This document shows, in pieces, positions 57,011-64,000 of a stretch of 64,000 nucleotides of DNA. The notes beneath the pieces were generated by a model, which had not been told where the DNA came from, ran no database searches, and saw nothing but the letters and a program-made list of their open reading frames with translations. The stretch covers positions 21,087,344 through 21,151,343 of the forward strand of contig NC_084816.1 in NCBI RefSeq assembly GCF_963583255.1. The letters are read 5' to 3'. Source of the DNA: Pyrus communis (Eukaryota > Streptophyta > Magnoliopsida > Rosales > Rosaceae). Made by a program: the position numbers and the translations under genes. Position 1 is the first letter of the stretch; each line of letters starts with the position of its first letter.

Positions 57011-58804
57011 TGTTGGAAATGTGCCCTAAAACCAATCATATGATGATACTTTATGGACATTTCACATGTTAAGCTAATCTAGTTTAATATTAAGGGCAAA
57101 CATTATTGTTTGAGCCGTCTCATATAAATGTTATATGCTTAAACGATAAGTCCAAGGAATATATGATTGGAAGAATGCGATCTAAAGAAGTTAGATTCAT
57201 GAGACCATTCTTTCGTTGACACATCCTAAACGTTCCTGATCATAGGATTGTCAATTGGGCATTGACAGTCCGTTAAGATCAGTACGTGCTATGTCTTCTC
57301 TCAGGGAGAGTGACTAGTCTCGAGTCATTGGTGTGTGTGACATCAAGACAAGTACGTAGGTGCTCAATAGAGAATGAGTTCACTGAACACGATCAACGAA
57401 AAGTTCTCATATTCATGTCACATGAGAACTCATGGTTGGGATAATGCAAATTAGTCTTTTGACCTGAGGCATCACAGTTGTCTTGTGGTTAGGTCCTTAA
57501 TCTTTGATTATGTCAAAGTCACTCCATCAGGAGGGTGTCCATGGCATCGTTGGGGTTAAGCCACTTAGCCATGGAGGCAAGTGAATGCGCAACAAGGGAT
57601 CTTTAACCTTCAAACTGTTTGAGGGAGAATACTTTATGATATGATTAAGAATCTTTGGCCAAAGTATGAATGAGATTTAGGAATGTGTTCCAAATCACAT
57701 TCAAGGTAATCATATAAGCACAAGACTCACATTGGATAGTAGACATGAATAAACTATCAAACCAAACAATGTGGTCAAGAGTATTGTATTAGAGAAAGAC
57801 CGTATTGCATTTGTAATCCTAAAACTGAATAGGTTCTCCACCTCTTCTGATTAGCTTGGGTAACCATGACATGCTGCTAGGCGTCAACCATGGTTTGTGG
57901 AAGCCCTAAAAGTGTATTATCACTAACGGGAGAATTGAAATTAAGTTTCAATTCACAATCGATTAGAAAGAGTTTTAATCGCCCACTGCCTCGCTAAAAG
58001 GAACCTAATGGATCGTTCACCGAGTAAGGTAGAGTTTGAAGAAACAACGGAGATGAGTAAGAATAATTAAATGGTTTAATTATTTATCTAAGGCTAGGAT
58101 TAATTAATATGCTAATTAATCAAACGAATAAGTTCGTTAAAGACCTCGGGTTAGTTTTGGGCCGCAAGGCCCAATGGGATTTGAATGTCAAGCCCATTAA
58201 CTCAAGTTGTATGACAACTTGAATAAACAAAGGGCTTGAAAGCCCAATAAACCTATAGGCCGGCCATGTGTAAAAGAATAGGGCTTTTGGTCCATTAGGT
58301 CACTTATTTGAAGGGACTATATAAAGGACTTTATAGCCTAAATTTTACTAAGGGTTATTTTTGGGGAAAGGATGAGAACACAAGCTCTCATTTCTCTCTA
58401 AAATTTCGGCCACCTTGGAGGGATCATCTAGCAATCAAACTCCTCCAAGGTCACTCATTTCTTCTTCATTATGCCTTGGTGATGAATCATTAGAGGTTCT
58501 CAATTTTGGGAACTTTGGAGAAACCTTTTCATCCATCCAAATCCATGGATCTAAGATGCAAGGAATGAAGGCCCTCTCTTTGGGTGATTAGCCTTTGCTT
58601 ATGCAAAGAGGAATCTACAAAGGTATTGATTTCTCAACTCACTTTGTTTTGAGTTGAGTCTTGGTTCACCTATCTACTAGGCTTTGAATTTCATGGGTAA
58701 ATGTTTTGTTTTTAAGTGCATACAAGCATGATTCCGCCTTTAATTGTTAATTGCATGCTATTGATGTTGCTTAAATGAACATGTTTTTCACAAATCTTCC
58801 TTCA
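57011..58804 (+). mobile_element. copia-type solo LTR, 1794 bp, perfect 5-bp duplication
   Basis: Begins TGTTGGAAATGTGCCC and ends CACAAATCTTCCTTCA. GTTGC lies on both sides (57,006-57,010 and 58,805-58,809), and removing the insert rejoins the old copia element's 3' region. TGTTGGAAATGTGCCC is a start I know from large plant copia elements. No internal sequence is present, so LTR-LTR recombination has removed it. Confidence 0.85.
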
Positions 58805-59039
58805 GTTGCATTAAGTCAAAACTATAGCCTTTCGGACTTAAGTAAAAGGGCTCACAAGGGTATCATCAGCCAAGGATGGGTGCCTCATTAAAACCTAGTT
58901 AGGTAGCAAAAACCCATTGGAAAAAATGCTCCTAATCGTAAGGAAAAAGAGTACATTAAGATCAAGTGAGTATACTTCTGGATACTCCCCCTGAGTTTGA
59001 CAGAACTTTCAAATGAGAACTACAAGCATTACATACAAA

Positions 59040-61900
59040 TAGTTAGGCATACCAATTCCTCAGACAAGTTTCTGGAAGGTTGACTTCGGAAGTGACTTCG
59101 TGTAAAGGTCGTTTAGGTTGTATGGGATCTGCTTGCATGACTTCAATCTCCTAATGCTTTGTTGACGTAATGTAGATGCCATATGTCTTGGCGTTGACTT
59201 CGTTGATCTATCATGTCTTGGTCGTGTTGATATATGCGACATAATCTTCATGGATCGTCGTTAGGACTCAACAATGGATAAAAACATAACAAATACTTTG
59301 AATATACTTAACAAGAACTCCTAACCATGTTTCATGTGTGGCGTAGTGAAGTGAGGTGAGTCTTGGAATGATTCGAAGATTTCACAACTAAGTTCATATC
59401 GTGGACCTCCAAGATATTGCGATATCCCTAACGGTAAAGACATAGCCATTCGGGGATTTGCCTTGTGCAGGTTTAATAAGTAACTAGCATTAGCATAACA
59501 AACAAGGCAAGAATCATTCCGAGGATTAAGGGGTCGAATCCGCTCGAGATGCGTTGGGAATTACCCAAATTCATAGTACCTTCAGGGTATGTATTTAATA
59601 CCAATTCAGTGGTTGGGAGTAGGCGCGGTGATGCATCTTTACCAATAGATTAACAGCGAAGGAGATGTCATGTCTAATACAATGAGTTAAGTACAACGAA
59701 GCGCAAAGTTGAACTTAGATATGGAATTTTGGATTCCATAACCTCTTCAAGGGTTTCATTTGCATATAGCGTATGGAAAATCATAGGTATACTCAAAGGT
59801 AACACCTTCGAGGTATAGTTCGACTGGTAGACTAGAGTACTGTCAGAACAATGCTTCAACTTCAAGTCAAGGCATAAACGAGTTTCCTAAGATCTTTCAT
59901 CTCAAATTCCATCTTCAGGTGTGAGGCAGTTTTCTCAAGCTCTTCTAGAGTCTTAGTGAGATTCGTGTCAACGACATAAACTGTAACTCTAACAATTCAG
60001 AATAAGAATTCATAGTTTAACACACAAGGGCATTTATTCATATCCCTGACTGATCAAATAATCACTTAGACGGGTATACCACATCCGTCGGATTGCTTTA
60101 ATCTATAAGTGAACACCTCAAACAAGTTAAAAGGGTGTTCCATGGTTTGGAACTATTTGAACCAGTCCATGTAATTCTTCAAGAACTTACATGTCAATCT
60201 CTGTATCTATATCCCCATGGAGAAAAGACTAACCACATTTCATAATGTTGCTATCAATCACAAGGCGTTTGAGATAAAACTTGCGCCGTAAGGCGTGGAT
60301 CATATCGCATTATTTCATTCATCTTATTACACTTCCTTTCCCATATGTAATACAGCAGGGTTACCTTGGGCAGTGTAGGAATGATAGGTCCAAATACACT
60401 TTGGTAAGGAATTTGACTTAGATTGTAATTTCGGTTACCCAATCAGCTCTACGTTGTCACTTAATCAACGGAACACGGTTCAATATCGTCGTTTTTCATT
60501 TATGTCGATAACTACCATGTAAGTGAAAACATCATCGATGGTAATCTCATTTCAATTCCATTAACTCATCCAAACTAGTATATTGGACCAAGAACTTCAA
60601 GTCTCGGGAGTAATCTGAATTAATCTTATGAGATGCAAATGATTTGAGACAGCGATCAAGTATAGATTCATTTTTTTTATGTCGTGACCTTCCTCTTCTA
60701 GGGAAGTGAATCTTATGAACCAAATGATATGTCATGCTCTAGGCCAAGACAAATTGATTGGCTATCCGTCGATGTACCAGACCGTCCAACAGGGTCGACA
60801 CACCCTACAGGATGTTGACTCGACATTTATCCTTGCAGGCATATTTGCAGCTGGTATATGATCTCGTCACTTTAGCTAAATTAGAGGAATGAGTCTAGAG
60901 CAACATTATGAAAACTAGAATTCATCGCACTTGCTTATCACACTTGTGCGGTATGGGGATCGAGAGATGAGACATAGTGGGCAACATCCATGCAAATTCG
61001 CGATGTTCTACAAAAAACGTTGACGCTTTTATCTCCCCCTAACGGCAGGATGATTATCTCATTAAAGTGATAACCCGCAAATGAGTGGTAAAAAGATCGC
61101 ATGCAAGGGCTCTAAGAGAACTAGTGTGAAGGAGAATCATAATTGACAAAGATTCACATCATTCTTTGAAAACCCATGATGGTACGTTGTGACGGTGCAA
61201 CATAGCACATGGAATGCACAACCAAATGCGTAAATACAAAAAACGTCAGGCTCGTACCTAGTAACCAACTGTAACGTCAAAATGGTTGGGTGGCAATGGG
61301 CCTCAAGGTGGACCAACATAATTGCGTACAAGATTGCATAACCCTAGGCAAAAACCAAAAACTTGGTACGTTCACCAAGGTCCGGACGATCATTTAAATT
61401 GCGTTTTATGATCACTATGCGAGGCTATTTGGAGCGAACATGGGAATTCGATGTTCAATTATAAACCCAAAAGACATGCAATACTTTATTGAAAACCGTC
61501 GATATAAACTCTCCGGCATTATCTAGTCTCCCGGACTTTAAAGGCTAAGTAGGGTGGTGTACCCTTAAGATCGGCTATAAGGTTTAGCAGTAATGTGTGT
61601 GGACAAACATGTGACCAGTTTGTCGATTTATCAATGAAAACCATAAGTATTTATATGGTTTGCATTTTGGTTGGATTAGTCCACATATATTCCCTTTGAA
61701 TCCACTGGTGTGATGTCGTATCTTTGCAAGGGATGATTTAGAAAATCAATTTCCCTAATGAGCAAGCTTGGCAAAGTGTGCTTGTAGGCACAAGGTCCTT
61801 GCTTCGGGTAAAGAGATGCGTTGTGGCATCATTGTTCGACCTTGTCCCAAAAAGTCGTGCCAAAGTAAGTAAACTACTCAATCATCCGGCTCCAGACTGG
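59040..61900 (-). pseudogene. copia pol remnants: integrase, reverse transcriptase, RNase H
   Basis: The fragmentary reading described for the surrounding element. Individual open pieces include 61,137-61,331 (integrase tail), 60,254-60,442 (RT start), 60,547-60,735, 59,674-59,865 (RT thumb/connection) and 59,060-59,251 (RNase H end). None spans a complete domain. Confidence 0.75.
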
Positions 61901-64000
61901 GCACATGTGGCATGTTTCTAGTTCGGAGATAGTTCATTGACCCCAAAGCAAAGCTTCAGGCTTATTTTTGGAGGTGGTGCAAAGATATTCCACTCTATTT
62001 TCTTCAGTGGTTTCAATCATGATCATTGTCATCTTGATTATCCTTTAAAACTCAAAGGCATTCTTCCAAAACAGGGAGAATATAAAGTCTCTAACTTGGT
62101 AATTCAGTATCATTCATACAACGAGAAGCGTGCCAATGTTCTTAATCAGGTTGGATAGACCTGAAGTCGTTGCTAAAGATGTGATTTAGGTGTAAAGTTC
62201 ATGTGCTTAGTATCGCATTTATCCAAACAACTAACTTTCCCACATTCCTACCTAACCACATGTTTAATGGAATTAGGTCACATGTATACAAGAAAAATGA
62301 TTCAATTAACTCGTATTTGAGGACAATATCAATAAGATTATCCATAACGAAAAACAAACACCAAAAGTGAATCCAAGAACATAGAAAAATGTTCATAAAG
62401 TAAACCAAGGTTACTAAGGTGGATTCGGTGCACCTCTGCCAAAGCAGAGCATACCCTTCGGTGCATCCCTACCAAAACAGGGCACCACCATTCGGTAGGC
62501 TTTGACCGAAATGGGTTAAACCATTTGGTAGACTTCAGCTGAACTAAGTCTATACCATTCGGTAGACTCCAGTCGAAGTTGTGTCTATACCTTTCTGTCA
62601 TGTTTGTGATAGTAATCAAGTCCGAGAATTTGGTAAACTTTCGCTTTCTACATTGTTGCTTCAGGAGCAAGTTAGAAACATGGAAGGACGAGAAAAAGTA
62701 TTATCCAGTCAAAATTCGATTGGAATTAGAAACTTCAGAATTGTACTCATTCATGGACGTAATCATGGTGTGCTTCAGGAAATGTCTTTCATGATTAGAC
62801 AGTCCATAGGAGTGAGCCAAAGAGCCATGGAATCCTTGTTCGGGAGGTATTTTCGTTTGTAATGCTTCCGGAATAAGTCTTCGAATGAAGATCATGGCGA
62901 AGGCTTATTCAGCTCTTCCTTGCCATTGTTGGCTTCAATGGTTTCTCAGCTTCTTGATAGTCAAGTGGAGATTCACGTCTAGTACCCCACGTAAAATGGT
63001 TTCTATTAGAAACGTGCAAATCAGGAAAATCGAAATTGTGACGGTTCAACAATCCACTAAATTAGAGGGAAGAAGATTGTGATTGGTGCTATAGGAATGA
63101 ATCATCCATAAGCATCAAAGTTAGAACATTCGAGTTCTAAGACATGGTTTTCATGAAAACGTCGGGTTTTCATGGGTGTATTTGTTATAAGAAAACTTCA
63201 TGTTTCAAAGACACTAAATTTGAAACTACAAGTTCAATTTAGTTTATGAATGTTTAGTTCATAAAAGATAGGTTCCTACAAGAACTCATAATGCAATATG
63301 TAGATTTAAGTGTAGTGGATTTAAGTTACTTCAAGAACTCAAGTGTGAGAGCTTCGGGCCTACAAAAGGATGTCAATAGTTCAAAGAAGAGAAATAAATT
63401 ATTGAATCGTTAATGTCCAAAAGTGATATTTAGGCCAATAATTTTGGATTTCTTGTTAGATTAATGGACTGTTGGTCACTTTTAATTAATTCAATAGATC
63501 GGGACAATACGGGGTCGATCATGGAAGCAAAAATAATAATATCATTCAGATTAAAATTATTTAAAATGTCAAAAATTAGCATTGGATTCGAAAAACCATA
63601 GCCCAATAACATTTAGGATTGGGAGCTGTGAGTAGGGCAAAGGCCTAGAGGCTTTTGGGCCTCGGGTTTGGCTGCAAACCACTAACTCAGGGATTGGGTA
63701 GCCCAGCAACAAGTAGTTAGCGTTTTTAGGCCAAAAGGTACACAGAAGCAAACGCAACCGAAGCTAGGGCTAAGTCTTTGGACCGTGGGATAAGCCCAGC
63801 TTGTAGGGATGGCTGCGGTACATGCGGGTCGGGGCGGTAGCAAGCCCAACAAGCCAAAGGCTTATGGGTTATGGGCTTGGGTTGGACTAGGGCTTCAAGC
63901 CCGTAGGTTATGCAACCCAAGCCAAAGCCTGGTTGGTTTCCAATAGGGCAGCGAGCCCAAAGGGCTGTGTGCCTTGTCCACGTGTCAATCCGATATCGTT
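61901..64000. other. no intact gene; probably the 5' part of the old copia element then intergenic DNA
   Basis: 62,420-62,590 repeats CCATTCGGTAGRCTT-type words. No gag domain could be read with confidence. 63,600-63,990 is richer in GGGCTTG/AAGCCC words, with no recognised domain. The window ends here. Confidence 0.4.

Larger units (their letters stand above)
56540..63400 (-). mobile_element. old Ty1/copia retrotransposon, degraded and interrupted
   Basis: The minus strand carries copia pol domains in order: integrase (about 61,330-61,760, IRLDNAGEF-like as SGRLDNAGEF), a later integrase part with LQLVTRYEPDV and FGCAFHV (61,180-61,280), reverse-transcriptase start (MRYDPRLTAQVLSQ near 60,270), YTSLDELMELK-like and HCSDSTLVYQSNYTSKVL (59,830), VPYL-type motif (59,720), and the RNase H end NLNDLYTKSLPKSTF (59,080). 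Stops and frameshifts occur throughout. The 5' LTR and gag were not recognised; the upper limit (about 63,400) is a guess. Confidence 0.75.

Overview
The window looks like nuclear DNA of a flowering plant. It has interrupted genes with GT-AG introns, a plant L-type lectin receptor kinase, and abundant plant-type transposons (hAT, PIF/Harbinger, CACTA-like, Ty1/copia, Cassandra TRIMs with 5S rRNA-like LTRs). The small inverted-repeat families, for example those at 53.3 kb and 26.2-27.3 kb, are ones I associate with Rosaceae, especially apple and pear. That placement is inference from pattern memory, not from a search.

Layout. 0-6.5 kb: the 3' end and LTR of a large retrotransposon, a 113-bp tandem duplication, a PIF/Harbinger element bounded by TAA, and smaller MITEs. 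6.5-8.7 kb: an intact, intronless lectin receptor kinase on the minus strand, with a W-box palindrome upstream. 10.2-14.7 kb: a second lectin kinase, now a pseudogene, split by an insertion flanked by a 9-bp duplication. That insertion holds a hAT-type element flanked by a near-perfect 8-bp duplication, and the hAT element carries six exons, introns included, of a THO complex subunit 3 (TEX1) gene. 15.1 kb: a Cassandra solo LTR. 16.0-17.9 kb: a third lectin kinase, also a pseudogene.

18-25.8 kb is mostly transposon debris: a long-TIR MITE, a LINE RNase H remnant, an LTR, a second Cassandra, a gene fragment of an NAD(P)-binding protein, a hAT MITE and a CACTA-type end. 25.8-30.2 kb: a complete seven-exon class I aminotransferase gene of the tyrosine/nicotianamine aminotransferase family. 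30.8-32.3 kb: a 743-bp tandem duplication. 33.7-35.75 kb: a class IV (D-amino acid / branched-chain-like) aminotransferase gene that looks damaged, with a GC splice donor and a last-exon frameshift.

38.0-42.7 kb: a complete, very young non-autonomous LTR retrotransposon with 1386-bp LTRs differing at two noticed sites, a GCCGA duplication, one gag-like ORF and no pol. 43.3-45.4 kb: a decayed hAT transposase gene, probably in an element whose outer end is at 48,500. 48.7-50.6 kb: a two-exon gene for a small OB-fold protein with a telo-box in its leader. 50.6-56.5 kb: AT-rich intergenic DNA with one MITE and short tandem repeats. 56.5-63.4 kb: an old minus-strand copia element, frameshifted throughout, interrupted by a younger copia solo LTR with a perfect GTTGC duplication.

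Three genes look intact: the lectin receptor kinase, the TAT-like aminotransferase and the OB-fold protein. They do not form an evident pathway. The strongest stories are the nested insertion carrying a captured THO3 gene, the lectin kinase cluster in which two of three members have died, and the young gag-only retrotransposon.
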